DNA of 64,000 nt. Origin: Dryomyza anilis. Taxonomy: Eukaryota; Arthropoda; Insecta; Diptera; Dryomyzidae. The translations under genes and the position numbers were made by a program. Location of the stretch: positions 105,226,040-105,290,039 of the forward strand of contig OX638130.1 in the NCBI GenBank assembly GCA_951804985.1. Direction: 5' to 3'. Positions within the stretch are counted from its first letter, which is position 1. The number at the start of each line of letters is the position of its first letter. This document shows positions 59,001 to 64,000 of this stretch, in pieces. Below the pieces are notes generated by a model that saw only the letters and a list, made by a program, of their open reading frames with translations, did not search any database and had not been told where the DNA came from.

Positions 59001-60467
59001 TAATTTGGCTACATTTTTCTATTGAAGTTAAATGAAGTTGAGTGAATACATAATCTTTCTAGAGAGCAGTAAATCTAGTATTATTGCTACATATTTATGA
59101 GATATAAATAAGTACAGAATGTAGTAAATTAAATGCAAATGTTGTAATTTGGCTACATTTTTCTATTGAAGTTAAATACATTGAGTGAATATAATACAGA
59201 ATGCAGTAAATCCAGAATTATTACTACATATTTATAGTTATATTTTTACATTTATCTATTGAAGTTAAATACATTGAGTGTGTAGATAATATGTGTGTTG
59301 AGATATCTAGATAATCTTTCTTGGTTTTTAAATAAATAGATACAGAATGTAGTAAATTAAATGCAAATGTAGTAATTTGGCTACATTTTTCTATTGAAGT
59401 TAAATACATTGAGTGAATAGATAATCTTTCTTGGTTTTTAAATAAATAGGTACAGAATGCAGTAAATCTAGTAGTATTACTACATATTTACGAGATATAA
59501 ATAAATACAGGATATGGTAAATTAAATGCAAATGTAGTAATTTGTCTACATTTTTCTATTGAAGTTGAATACATTGAGTGAATACATAATCTTTCTTGGC
59601 TCTTAAATAAATATGTACAGAATGCAGTAAATTCAGAATTATTTCTACATATTTATGAGATATAAATAAGTACAGAGTGTAGTAAATTAAATACAAATGT
59701 AGTAATTTGTTCACATTTTTCTATTGAAGTTAAATAAGCACAGAAGGAATCATAAATACAGTTGTACTACAGTTTCTACATATTACTGGACGTTTAAATA
59801 AATACAAAATGTATTTTGTTTAATACAATTATAGTAAAATTTTATACGTAAATTAATCTAGTGGTTTCTCATACAAAAACAACTATATCAATGTTTTAAA
59901 AACAAACACATTTGCTTTTCAAAGTAAATCAAATACATATGTATTTATTTTAAAGACAATTTTCGTTTTTATACAGTGTTTTTATCGTTGTAGTTAAAAA
60001 CTAAATTTTAGTTAAGTATTTTAAATAAATACAAAAAAAATCGTTGAATTTCATCACAGTGAACCAGTAATAATGAAAATTTATTAAAACATTTTTTTTT
60101 TTTTCAATATTTAAACATTAAACCAACAAAAAAAACCTATTTAAAAATATTTTCCCAGAATATTATAAGCATAATCCAAGCATTCATCGCCTGGGCGATA
60201 CCAGATGTTTCTGGAAAACTGCGAAAACGCATTAAACGTGAAGGCTTCCTGTTGCGCGAGCACATCATAGAGTTTGGCAAGAAAATCGCCGCGGAGAGAG
60301 TATCAATGAAAAACGAACTGGCCGCCATTGACAGCAACGACACAGAGTTGAATGGAAAGAATACAGCTGCGCATGTGCAACATGCTGAGCAAGATGATGA
60401 GGAAGAGCAGGAAAACGAATTGCTGCGCAAGCGACATGTCGACAATGATCGCACAACACCAGTGTAA
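29076..60467 (+). CDS. Anoctamin (TMEM16 family) gene, 13 coding exons
   Basis: Coding exons: 29076-29088, 34454-34938, 45818-46057, 46120-46280, 53108-53276, 53336-53391, 53453-53611, 53666-53826, 53892-54755, 54823-55028, 56710-56835, 56902-57057, 60159-60467. All junctions are GT-AG, phases agree, and the total is 3105 nt = 1034 residues plus stop. Cytosolic dimerisation domain at about 172-380 (FQDGIRCVDFVLAYPGDDYK). TM1 about 385-415. Cys-rich extracellular loop about 431-457 (six Cys). MAIWAVLYLELWKR and the FVNYYSSLFYIAFLKGKF segment are family hallmarks. The TM8 motif NNVIEVRLDA keeps the acidic residues (E797, D801) that bind Ca2+ in other anoctamins, and IVEMLIP keeps one in TM7. 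The tail is charged and acidic. Members are Ca2+-gated chloride channels or lipid scramblases; which this is cannot be told. Probably the counterpart of Drosophila CG10353 by position. The first 160 residues are low-complexity (Ala run, Gly run). Additional exons in the two long introns are possible. Confidence 0.85.
29543..30350. repeat. Tandem/nested CCCAGACAAAA units
   Basis: CCCAGACAAAATTTTTGGC-type starts at about 29546, 29779, 30045 (variant) and 30104 open similar units of 230-245 bp: GGTCGAGGNAGTTCNGAAAC, TTTGTATCAAAAGCTGTC, CCAAATATGGCGTGAATCTG, GCGTTTGCCGGAAATATGCC. The 154-codon plus frame and 98-codon minus frame arise because the repeats lack stops; they overlap antiparallel and are not supported as genes. 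A related unit is at 46414-46613. Confidence 0.7.
30370..30622. mobile_element. MITE with ACATCCCGAGACAAAATT ends
   Basis: Left end ACATCCCGAGACAAAATT, right end AATTGTGTCTTGGGATGT (inverted, a few mismatches), about 250 bp. Inner words GACAGAAAACAGTCAGCTTT and TGATACAAACTACGCC link it to the CAGAC family next door. Confidence 0.6.
31828..31956 (+). mobile_element. 129-bp micro-MITE with TIR GGCTCTAATCACG, copy 1
   Basis: Ends GGCTCTAATCACG and CGTGATTAGAGA are inverted repeats. CCAG lies on both sides (31824-31827 and 31957-31960). Inside are mirrored CGATCGTCGTCGAAACGATA and CGTCTAAACGATATCGTTAG words. No coding sequence. Confidence 0.75.
31961..32090 (-). mobile_element. 130-bp micro-MITE with TIR GGCTCTAATCACG, copy 2 (inverted)
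   Basis: Almost exact reverse complement of the adjoining copy 1; begins GGCTCTAATCACG and ends CGTGATGAGAGCC. The two make a palindrome of about 260 bp. A fragment of a third copy (GTAACTTAAAAACAATCGTC) is at 31797. Confidence 0.75.
32425..32556. mobile_element. Hairpin element, CGACGCCTCTTACG arms
   Basis: Left arm CGACGCCTCTTACGAAAACT..AGCACGTTTCAATT from 32425, mirrored at 32523-32556; inner CGGCACGTTTACATG loop. A third, direct copy of the arm tip (CGACGCCTCTTACGAAAACT) is at 32564-32583. Confidence 0.7.
32600..33950. other. AT-rich intron DNA (anoctamin intron 1)
   Basis: No gene or clear element. Long A/T runs and words such as AATTTAAATTCC. No further coding exon recognised. Confidence 0.4.
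33951..34045 (+). mobile_element. 5'-truncated SINE copy
   Basis: GAGTACAAATATAACACG, CAGCTCAAATGG, AAGAGCTC and CTGTAGCGCCA match the 3' part of the SINE at 26061-26367. The tRNA-like head is absent. Confidence 0.7.
34454..34938 (+). CDS. Anoctamin coding exon 2 (N-terminal low-complexity region)
   Basis: Acceptor TTTGCAG, donor GTAAAC at 34939. Encodes about 161 residues: acidic start, run of Ala (EAAAAAAA), Ser-rich stretch, two Gly-rich tracts, then ITYSQWKFR. Composition and codon choice differ sharply from flanks. Likely disordered cytosolic N-terminus. Confidence 0.75.
34939..36170. other. Start of long anoctamin intron 2
   Basis: Mostly AT-rich. 35820-36060 contains repeated ATCGATTT words and short pieces (TTTTGCCCACTCACTCCCGT) related to the CCAATTCCGCCCA repeats further on. 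No exon recognised. Confidence 0.4.
36171..36302. mobile_element. Hairpin MITE, GCCTAACCAATAAACGAAAT
   Basis: 132-bp near-perfect palindrome: GCCTAACCAATAAACGAAAT.. TATCAGCTTTTCGACAAAT on the left is mirrored on the right, with a 15-nt loop (AAATATTAGAG). A decayed relative is at 22603-22732. Confidence 0.75.
36480..36780. repeat. CCAATTCCGCCCA-type repeat units
   Basis: CCTTTTTCCAATTCCGCCCA at about 36498 and CACGCCCCTTAGTCCAATCC at about 36618 are units of a degenerate dispersed repeat also found at 39530-40320. The 1.29 kb transposon starts just after. Confidence 0.5.
36824..38109 (+). mobile_element. Tc1/mariner-superfamily transposon, DD37E-type, inactivated
   Basis: Terminal inverted repeats of about 30 bp (AGGACTGCGTCGAATAAAAT.. 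left; mirrored right with three changes) are flanked by TA at 36822-36823 and 38110-38111. The 1286-bp length is normal for the superfamily. It carries one transposase pseudogene. The element is inserted within intron 2 of the anoctamin gene. Ends and target duplication are read directly. Confidence 0.9.
36977..37973 (+). pseudogene. Transposase pseudogene (DD37E)
   Basis: From ATG 36977 (MANKVRENIIKIF) the frame meets a stop at 37016, shifts near 37160, shifts again near 37397 just before MDDETYV, and has an in-frame TAA at 37626-37628. Helix-turn-helix DNA-binding parts: FKKIAKEVGDNPKTISRVIN and SGRKLSRKADCSESFVRRTK. Catalytic residues: Asp in MDDETY, Asp in WPDLASCHYS, Glu in RPIERYW. The spacing between the second and third is 37 residues, the DD37E class first described in mosquitoes. 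Four breaks mean no active enzyme. The last 112 codons are uninterrupted. Confidence 0.88.
38280..39200 (+). repeat. Repeated GTAACGCCCGTCACAA motif
   Basis: The 16-mer GTAACGCCCGTCACAA or a near match occurs at about 38287, 38458, 38871 (GTAATGCTCGTCACAA), 38892 (GTAACACCCGTCACAA) and 39179, all in the same direction. The DNA between is unique-looking and AT-rich, with a 94-codon Lys/Asn/Ile-rich frame at 38431-38715 that I do not recognise. Nature unknown. Confidence 0.5.
39530..40330. repeat. Degenerate tandem of GTGCCACTCCCCCTTTTCCAATT-type units
   Basis: Units start at about 39534, 39775, 39928 and 40062: GTGCCAC(T/G)CCC, CCAATTCCGCCCATTT, ATACTAT, CAAAGTTTCGT, TTATCTCTTA, AAGTTATAGGC, about 130-240 bp apart. 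The block ends with GGGCTATGAACACCCTTTCC and a CAGTCAGTCAGTCAATCAGG run. I know this style of repeat as common in fly genomes; it is the tail of a dispersed element. Confidence 0.6.
40529..40716 (+). mobile_element. ACACCCAGAAAAAAAT MITE, copy 2
   Basis: 188 bp. ACACCCAGAAAAAAATGCTA at the left, TTTTTTTCTGGGTGT at the right. The inner blocks match copy 1 at 25468 but lack the GTCCTATTGACCAATTT piece. Confidence 0.8.
40717..42680. other. Intron 2 DNA, mixed; GC-richer patch at 40900-41200
   Basis: No exon recognised. 40905-41200 has more mixed composition (AATCAGCAGCTTAAACCCAC, AGTCGCCGCGCGATCAACAT) and may be an enhancer or alternative exon. 41480-41545 also has a short GC patch (AAGAGCCGCGCGGTGTTTAT). 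The rest is AT-rich. Confidence 0.3.
42683..43018. mobile_element. Palindromic MITE, CACAGAAAAAAATAATCGAC family, copy 1
   Basis: Left end CACAGAAAAAAATAATCGAC. Central mirrored arms ATTTGTACGTCAATGCAGCA..AAT and ATTTGCTGCATTGACGTACA..AATGATCAT. The right end is shortened (CGACGTAGATTATTTTATAA). It matches 63604-63984 over its length. Confidence 0.8.
43019..43758. other. AT-rich intron DNA
   Basis: No exon or element end recognised; short Phe/Leu-rich frames only. Confidence 0.35.
43759..44591 (+). mobile_element. ACACCCAG element, long copy 3 (833 bp)
   Basis: Both ends match the short copies (ACACCCAGATAAAAATACTA left; ATTTTTTTCTGGGTGT right), as do the first 140 and last 80 bases. Between 43899 and 44512 it holds about 610 bp absent from the 188-223 bp copies, with mixed composition (CGAGAAACGCGTCGGGAGAC, TCCGTCGGAAGGAGAACAAT). 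This is either the fuller parent of the MITEs or a short copy with another element inside. No transposase domain recognised. Confidence 0.7.
44592..45817. other. End of anoctamin intron 2
   Basis: AT-rich; no exon or element ends seen. 45140-45235 shares a block (TTCACAATATTCAGTTAGGT-like) with 17960-18020, perhaps a decayed repeat. Confidence 0.35.
45818..46057 (+). CDS. Anoctamin coding exon 3 (dimerisation domain)
   Basis: Phase 0 on both sides, 80 codons. FQDGIRCVDFVLAYPGDDYK and HFVKLHAPVEVLCHYSEVLK are typical of the anoctamin cytosolic domain. Confidence 0.85.
46120..46280 (+). CDS. Anoctamin coding exon 4
   Basis: After TTACTTATAG. Encodes IPGEDLLHDDSFHFADHI then FPPRDRRIHCEFSQNYQK; ends phase 2 at GTAAGT. 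LINE sequence starts immediately after this donor (see findings). Confidence 0.85.
46285..47260 (-). mobile_element. LINE fragment (reverse transcriptase C-terminal half), broken
   Basis: On the minus strand, in several frames: AAFFSLEKESRRMGL after a degraded YADD-like site (DIDIIGR region near 47075), then VVKEFVYLCTSIKKNKNFSL, ISRRI, and across an inserted MITE FERKILRKIYDPICVENEY and RWNDEHYY. These are the usual order in the RT and C-terminal part of insect non-LTR retrotransposons. Many stops and shifts. It ends only a few bases from the splice donor of anoctamin exon 4. Confidence 0.75.
46414..46613 (-). mobile_element. 200-bp CAGAC-family MITE inserted in the LINE
   Basis: Starts CCCGAGACAAAATTTCTGAC and ends AATGTTGTCTGGGGG; flanked by TA on both sides (46412-46413, 46614-46615). 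Removing it with one TA restores continuous LINE reading (RAL then GAFERKILRK), so the boundaries are firm. Contains AAACAGACAGCTTTTGATAC, found in the 29.5-30.6 kb units in reverse direction. Confidence 0.85.
47669..47806. mobile_element. Palindromic MITE, TAAGGCTCGAATACACGATA
   Basis: Left TTAAGGCTCGAATACACGAT..AGCTAGAGATAGAG is mirrored by CTCTATCTCTAGCTAT..ATCGTGTAAACTCGCCCTTA on the right. About 138 bp. Confidence 0.7.
47807..48173. other. AT-rich DNA downstream of the nested gene
   Basis: 3' flank of the minus-strand SLC10 gene. No element ends recognised. Confidence 0.35.
48174..50451 (-). CDS. SLC10 family (P3 / bile-acid:sodium symporter-like) membrane protein, nested antisense
   Basis: Two exons: 50451-49411 (347 codons) and 48512-48174 (112 codons plus stop), joined by GTAAGT..TTTTCAG; 459 residues, close to human SLC10A3 (P3, 477). 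A signal peptide (about 1-22) precedes an extracellular beta-rich domain to about 150 (SSLDVTVVR-like end), then eight to ten hydrophobic helices beginning at IYTYGAAALVLLMFINLG (153-170). The motif SPSGGLANICTVFLKGNLNL at 228-244 aligns with the SPGGTSSN crossover region of bile acid symporters, where sodium and substrate bind. The C-terminal tail is acidic. The gene lies wholly in anoctamin intron 4 on the opposite strand. Substrate unknown; P3-type members lack a firm one. Confidence 0.88.
48646..48876. mobile_element. ATAACTCTTTATTG palindromic MITE, copy 1 (in SLC10 intron)
   Basis: Left arm ATAACTCTTTATTGCTGCAA..AAAGCACCTATCCATTGG is mirrored by CCAATCGATAGGTGCTTT..CACCAATAAAGAGTTAT. 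231 bp, arms about 100 bp. Confidence 0.8.
48877..49403. mobile_element. ATAACTCTTTATTG family, longer copy 2
   Basis: AAATACGTAGAAATTGGAAA, GCTATAACTCTTTATTGGTG, GGCATGACAACATTTTC, TGTGGCTAGAAAT and the end GACATGATAGCGACGATATA match the copy at 57096-57562 in the same order. Its right edge lies at the splice donor of the SLC10 gene. Confidence 0.75.
50605..50655 (-). promoter_or_regulatory. TATA/Inr core promoter of the SLC10 gene
   Basis: On the minus strand CTTATATAG (50651-50643) is followed about 32 bases later by AATCAGTAG, with predicted +1 at 50615. That leaves a 164-base leader before the ATG at 50451. Spacing fits fly TATA promoters. Confidence 0.55.
50747..51060. mobile_element. 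Possible MITE with CCCTGCGGGAAA ends
   Basis: TTACCCTGCGGGAAAAAGG on the left, CTCGTTTCCCGTAGGGCTTG on the right (inverted, one or two mismatches). About 310 bp, with CCGGTACAATTGGTACCGAC inside. Ends are short, so confidence is moderate. Confidence 0.45.
51130..51680. repeat. Short tandem and degenerate repeats
   Basis: GTCTTGTTAGGACCCGATA plus about 40 bases occurs twice at about 51133 and 51190. AGTAGGACTCACGA occurs twice in tandem at about 51589-51618. Related GGACT/CCTAAT words continue. No coding support. Confidence 0.5.
51680..52475 (-). mobile_element. LINE fragment (N-terminal part of reverse transcriptase), broken
   Basis: Minus-strand reading from 52468: ERREIYFQACEDIEMQGDSN then ASSCKNEDRNLVTEGTLK; then NYRGISLFNIVYKVQSSVLC and LKPIVNRLIGP near 51910-52010, and GFRLDKSTIDQIFTLRQILE at about 51840-51900. 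These are RT motifs of insect non-LTR retrotransposons. A 75-bp piece (ACACTAAGATTCCATTC.. GAGCATATTCTG..GGTGCATAATTGT) is present twice, at about 51733 and 52048, an internal rearrangement. Confidence 0.8.
52476..53107. other. Intron 4 end, with CTTTCAGATTCGACTGGG-like repeats
   Basis: Similar stretches (CTTTCAGATTNGACTGGGA, GAACAGTTTTCCTTTNGAA, TGTCTGCTTTAAT) occur at about 52600, 52910 and 53098. The last holds the real splice acceptor and start of exon 5, so earlier ones look like partial duplications of exon 5's 5' edge. Confidence 0.45.
53108..53391 (+). CDS. Anoctamin coding exons 5 and 6
   Basis: Exon 5 is 53108-53276 (FFDAGTRNCIINFILERQRF..ETAYTLHD), exon 6 is 53336-53391 (DTDRDLLLCEWAKLSKWK). 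The 59-base intron between them is of minimal fly size. Confidence 0.88.
53453..53826 (+). CDS. Anoctamin coding exons 7 and 8 (TM1 and Cys-rich loop)
   Basis: Exon 7 is 53453-53611 (YFGPKVALYFAWLGFYTHML, TM1), exon 8 is 53666-53826 (CNTNKTTLMCPQCDRSCDYW, then the start of TM2, FAFIMAIW). Confidence 0.88.
53892..54755 (+). CDS. Anoctamin coding exon 9 (TM2-TM7)
   Basis: Largest exon, 864 nt. Starts AVLYLELWKRYSARLVHRWG; contains LRESKVLKGSKLS, several hydrophobic segments, YDESLTFKNYVFQFVNYYSS and QLVIIMVGKQAVNAIVEMLI; ends MFGEYLEM. Confidence 0.9.
54823..55028 (+). CDS. Anoctamin coding exon 10 (TM8, Ca2+-site helix)
   Basis: VLQFGFITLFGLAFPLAPLL then NNVIEVRLDAIKMLRFFRRP. The Glu and Asp of NNVIEVRLDA are the conserved Ca2+ ligands of the family. 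Confidence 0.9.
55130..56195 (-). mobile_element. LINE 5' end with ORF1 remnant (intron 10)
   Basis: Minus strand: ORF1-like frame from 55791 (MDKKVNEILRKQQGSTATEL, then a Lys/Ala/Pro-rich stretch PKAKKIAQQAS), continuing in other frames with RKRASDAV-like basic sequence to about 55260. Upstream (55800-56195) is GC-richer leader sequence. Composition is far from the AT-rich host. It resembles the 5' part of a jockey/LOA-like retrotransposon; clade not determined. Truncated at 55130, before any RT. Confidence 0.55.
56200..56365. mobile_element. Palindromic MITE, CGAATTCGT / CAGAAATTC family, copy 2
   Basis: CTATAACGTAAAAC..ACGAATTCGTTACAAAAGTC..AGAAATTC on the left, GAATTTCTGACTTTTCGTTC..CGTTTTACC on the right. 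Relative of 27868-28050. The LINE relic abuts its left end. Confidence 0.6.
56710..57057 (+). CDS. Anoctamin coding exons 11 and 12
   Basis: Exon 11 is 56710-56835 (AMIIAFSTNLIPKLIYRTSL), exon 12 is 56902-57057 (VNVTTCRYTEFRNPPWDENP, then TM10 start RLAFIVIFQ). Both phase 0. N-glycosylation-type NFT and NVT sites in the external loop. Confidence 0.88.
57096..57562. mobile_element. ATAACTCTTTATTG family, copy 3 (intron 12)
   Basis: Same block order as 48877-49403: AGCAAAAATACGAAGACATT, TTTTGGCCTTAACTCTTTAT, AGCACCTATCGATTGGCATC, CCTATCAAAAGTTATGGCAA, TCTGTGGCCAGAAATTTCCA, CGGCATGATATTGACGATAT. It begins 38 bases after the exon 12 donor. Confidence 0.8.
57563..58740. other. AT-rich intron 12 DNA
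   Basis: No exon seen. Repeated AATAGTAT, CATTAAAT and TACCATTAAATCAAT words suggest decayed relatives of the ACACCCAG elements, but no ends can be placed. Confidence 0.35.
58740..59745. repeat. Tandem repeat, period about 165 bp, in anoctamin intron 12
   Basis: About six full and partial units: ATAATCTTTCTTGGTTTTTA, AATAAATAGGTACAGAATGC, AGTAAATCTAGTAGTATTAC, TACATATTTACGAGATATAA, GTAGTAAATTAAATGCAAAT, GGCTACATTTTTCTATTGAA, GTTAAATACATTGAGTGAAT. The distance between ATAATCTTTC starts at 59421 and 59586 is 165. Some units have internal deletions or rearranged segments (for example 59190-59330). Confidence 0.85.
60159..60467 (+). CDS. Anoctamin last coding exon
   Basis: NIISIIQAFIAWAIPDVSGK finishes TM10 and the conserved AWxIPDV motif, followed by a charged tail ending RHVDNDRTTPV and TAA 60465-60467. 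It lies 3.1 kb beyond exon 12, across repeat-filled intron 12. Confidence 0.88.
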   Translation, partial: NIISIIQAFIAWAIPDVSGKLRKRIKREGFLLREHIIEFGKKIAAERVSMKNELAAIDSNDTELNGKNTAAHVQHAEQDDEEEQENELLRKRHVDNDRTTPV

Positions 60468-61370
60468 AATATATGAAATTTATAAAATAATTGTTTAAAT
60501 TAATAGCAGAGTCAACAACGCAGTAGTTAAGCATAAAATGTTTATATAATGTAAAATACTAGGACTTTCGAAATATTATTGCCTGATGTAATAATAATAA
60601 TTATTTTGTATTATTTTTTTTACAAAGAAAAAAATAAATTAAAAAAAAATAAAAATATTTAAATAAGTAGCACTGAAAAATTGTTATGCAGCAAGCATAA
60701 AGATGTGCTCAAAACATTTATATGTGTGTGTAAATTGTTAATATGTTTGAATGTTCTTAAACTAAGCCAATTAAATGTAACGCATTCATATTTTGTTTAA
60801 TTGAAAACTAAAAAACAAACGAAAATTATTTATGTCAACATTCTAAAAACTGCCAAAAAAAACTGAAATTATTTGCCGCCTTTTTTTTTACAACAACAAA
60901 AATAAAAATATATTTAAATTCAAAATTTTAACAAAAACATAAAGTTAACTTAAAATAGATTTTTGTATAAAAAAAAATATATATTAAAAACAACAGACAG
61001 ACAGACTAAACGCTTCAAAACGTCCGTTTTAAATAAATCTTATTAAAATGCTAAATATTAAGTTGAAAAAAATAAATTATGCAATTTTTATACATATTCA
61101 TTTTTGGTTTTTGTTTTGGCGTTCTTTTTTATTAAAGAGCAAATTCTTAAATTTTGTATGCACCATATTGCCTAAACAGAAAATATAGATTGTTTATAAA
61201 TTATTGTTACACATTTTATGTAAGCTTTTTGTACAAATAAAGGCTGGCTTTTGTAAATGCAATTAAATAATGTTAATAATTATTAAGCTGTTACACTACC
61301 TACTACTACGACTACTACTTAAAATACAACAAATAAAGTTAACAATTTATAAATTTTAGACATGCGTTAA
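60468..61370 (+). other. Anoctamin 3' untranslated region
   Basis: AT-rich DNA after the stop codon with possible polyA signals near 60629-60655 and AATAAA at 61237-61242. End of transcript not certain. No other gene seen to 61700. Confidence 0.45.
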
Positions 61371-61717
61371 ATAGTTCAGACGAGACGCTGAGAGTGTGTT
61401 GTGCTATATTAAAATTAAACTTGCGAAACACTTTTAAACAATGAGGTAAAATTTTGTACAAGTCACAACAAGAATTTGCGTAAAAATTCCATAGTTTAAA
61501 AAAATGGCTAAAGTGACGGAATTAGGTTTAGGTGTCGGTTGTGATACACTTACGTTTTTAATAATTCGGATCAATCAAAATGCTGATTCACCAACTAATC
61601 ACAGTTTTATTATTCAGAATCCTGTTTAATTCATTGCTGAGCATTTTTATTAAGCGAAAAGTCTTGATTAATCAATCGATCAGAAATTGAGTTTGATTAA
61701 TCGCATAATTCATATAA

Positions 61718-63204
61718 GGGAGACACGGGCTAAGTCGACACTTTTTGAGCAATGCTTATTTTGACCACCATAGCAAGACCTAGGTCGAAAATAATAATGC
61801 AGTTGGATAGATTGAATCGTTAGCTAAAAATGTTCCATAGACCATGAAGATCTACATTGTTTAGTTTTCACGAAACAAATGAAAATGCGACATAACCTTA
61901 AAATAGGCTGTTATAAATTCGACATTACACACTAGGTTGTCCTTATTTTTTTACACAAATGTCTCATCCCCCTAGGATTGTTTATTAGCACTAAATACAA
62001 AAGTTTTGCAAATTGTATTTTTAATTTAAACAACGGGTATACGAAAATTGTACAGGACATTGAAAATTGTACTGGGAGGTGAAATTTTGAATATTCCCAA
62101 AAGAATATTTCGAGTAAGCAGTACATGTAATCGGATTTTCTATATTTCGATAATTTTCCGAGTTATCGATTGTTTTACACAGCAATAAAAATGATTGACT
62201 ATTTTTAAAATATAAACAAAAAATACAGGTACAACATGCTGTTTACCAAATGAATGAAAATTAATTAAGCTTTATACAATATTTCCTACTTAAAATATAT
62301 ATATTTTTTAATAGTCAACATTTTTCTTCTTAATACAATGCAGAATTTTAGTTTTAGTTGTTTTGCACAGCTTTTTTTACCGTAATAAACAATCTTAGAG
62401 CTTGAGTAAGGTAAAAATCCAAAAAAGTATAAAATAACTGATACCCTAATATGCACATTTTTATTGATATCTATCAATTAAGAGCCACTTTTTTAGTGGT
62501 AGTTTAATCTTAGTTTAAACTTCGTTTATTTGAACGTCTCTTGCAGTTTCATAATTGATATGCTCAATTACGACGTTTAAGATTGTTTTGAATACAATAG
62601 TTTTAAAATTGATGAGATTTGCTAAGTGATAATGTAAAGCACAAGAATGGTGCACAACTGGGAATTGAGAAACAAATGCTCAAAAATGGGCCTTTTTTTA
62701 GCCCAAAAATGAATTCTTTTTGCTTCATATCTCAGCTCCGGTTACATGAAATTTGAAAATTGTACATATAATTTGTGTTCTGTTATGCATGTTTTGGATA
62801 AAACAAAAATGAGGCTAACTTTATATCCAACGCTTACCAACCAATAGAATACTCAAAAACGTGGTTTTTCGTTTTTGTCGAATATCCTGGAAACTGGACG
62901 TGTAGGGCAAAAACTGAAAACGACATTGTTCTTAGAATGTCCAAATCCATAAGAATATGTAACTTTCATTTCGGGTGTCGAAAATTTTTGTCAAATGTGC
63001 GCACAATGTAATCGAAACTTTAACGAAAAATACAAGAAAAATTACTGTGTTATCAATAACTAATTCGGAGATATAAAACACATTTTATTGCATAAAAACA
63101 GTAGTTGAAGTAGGTAACACTGACACCTAATCTGACATCCCGTTCGCGTTTTAAAGCAAAAATCGACTTTGCACCGGAGTCGACTTAGTCCCGGTCTCCC
63201 CCAT
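61718..63204. mobile_element. Non-autonomous transposon, TIR GGGAGACCGGGACTAAGTCG
   Basis: Left end GGGAGACACGGGCTAAGTCG at 61718, right end GTCGACTTAGTCCCGGTCTC then CCCC at 63179-63202 (inverted with two or three changes), next to TA on both sides. About 1.49 kb with no transposase frame. AGTCGAC words also occur near 63160. TA target suggests the Tc1/mariner superfamily. Confidence 0.7.
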
Positions 63205-63603
63205 ATTTGTTTTATTTTAAAATTTGTTTATCTGCTTCACAGGTTTTTATTTCAATCTACACAACACACTCGCAGAATGTTTGCATTTTCAGTTAATAGT
63301 TGGTTTTCTTTTTCATATTTAAAATATGAAGCAACAATTAGAAAATATTAGTTTTCTAGATCGAGAAAAAGTGCGCTTTAAATTTAAAAAAATTAAAATG
63401 CAAATAATTTTAATTAAAAGTCGTCGACTTTAAAATAAAAAAAACTTTATTCACATTTTTTAATTAGAGAAAATTATCGATTGAATATGCGCCATTTTTT
63501 ACAATACAACAGTTTCTTTTGATATCACTAGAACATAGTTCATAGGCCTGAATTTGATAAATTAAACAAATTTAATTATCGGAATTACAACAAAGATCAA
63601 GTG

Positions 63604-63984
63604 CACAGAAAAAAATAATCGACATAAATATTGCAACCGACATTAGTTGCATTCATTAATCAACTTAGCAATGAAATTCACTTATTTAATGAAAACATTG
63701 CTATTCTTCGTTAATTCAGCAATTCCTTTTGCTAATAGTTATATTTGTACGTCAATGCAGCAAATTAATTTGTCGGCGCAGTTTCAGCAATTATATTTGC
63801 TAAAATTGCGCCGACTAAATTATTTGCTGCATTGACGTACAAATATTCATATAATCGAACGCAATTGTTTATATAACGAACAATAGCAAATGTTTTCCTT
63901 AAATTAGTGAATTTCATTGCTGGATTGATTAATGAATGCAATTAATTTCGGTTGCTATATTTACGTCGATTATTTTTTTCAGTG
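63604..63984. mobile_element. Palindromic MITE, CACAGAAAAAAATAATCGAC family, copy 2 (complete)
   Basis: 381 bp with matching ends: CACAGAAAAAAATAATCGAC and GTCGATTATTTTTTTCAGTG. Inner mirrored blocks: ATTGCATTCATTAATCAA..; TTAGCAATGAAATTCACT..; TTTGTACGTCAATGCAGCAA.. and their complements. The whole element could fold into one long hairpin. A second copy is at 42683-43018. Confidence 0.85.
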
Positions 63985-64000
63985 TAGAACTTGATAAAGC

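Noticed and set aside
58740..59745. CRISPR or centromere-type satellite
   Set aside because: About six imperfect units confined to an intron; no spacer structure and too short to call a centromeric array.

Overview
The window is nuclear DNA from a higher fly (Diptera, Schizophora), not a bacterial or viral sequence. The evidence is AT-rich sequence, GT-AG introns, fly-type core promoters (TATA plus TCAGT initiator), and the gene set Es2 - sepiapterin reductase - sepiapterin-reductase-like - anoctamin. From memory this resembles the neighbourhood of Es2, Sptr (CG12117), CG12116 and an anoctamin (CG10353) on the Drosophila X chromosome (Muller A). The SINE body at 26.06 kb resembles repeats I associate with tephritid and related flies, but I cannot fix the family or species.

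Layout. 0-2.7 kb: repeats and a small unexplained ORF. 2783-4464 (+): Es2/ESS2, a spliceosome-associated protein, in four exons. 6636-7436 and 8200-8985 (-): two tandem, intact, intronless sepiapterin reductase genes that make tetrahydrobiopterin, made by a local duplication that includes upstream sequence. 16582-17394 (+): a third, divergent family member whose Tyr-Lys catalytic pair is gone; it has its own TATA promoter and polyA signal and is bracketed by two inverted copies of one repeat. 17.4-28 kb: mostly repeats, with a few GC-richer stretches that may be noncoding exons or control regions. 29076-60467 (+): an anoctamin (TMEM16) gene in 13 coding exons; the splices I chose keep one frame and give 1034 residues. 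Its start codon lies in a 13-nucleotide coding segment followed by two very long introns. Intron 4 holds an antisense nested gene, a SLC10 (P3 / bile-acid-transporter-like) protein in two exons (50451-48174), with a TATA/Inr promoter.

The rest is dominated by transposable elements, many with readable ends: an inactivated 1.29 kb Tc1/mariner-type transposon with a DD37E triad and TA duplication; two non-autonomous elements with 22-bp inverted ends (12.73-14.0 and 61.7-63.2 kb); several palindromic MITE families in two to four copies; a tRNA-headed SINE with a perfect 10-bp target duplication; LINE fragments with reverse-transcriptase sequence on the minus strand of the anoctamin introns; and a 165-bp tandem repeat in the last anoctamin intron. 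The nested insertion of a 200-bp MITE into a LINE gives the exact ends and TA target of that MITE.

I see no CRISPR, operon or bacterial-type system. The most interesting items are the catalytically dead sepiapterin-reductase paralogue between inverted repeats, the compact palindromic element families, and TE sequence lying against splice sites of the anoctamin and SLC10 genes. All identities are by eye; no search was run.
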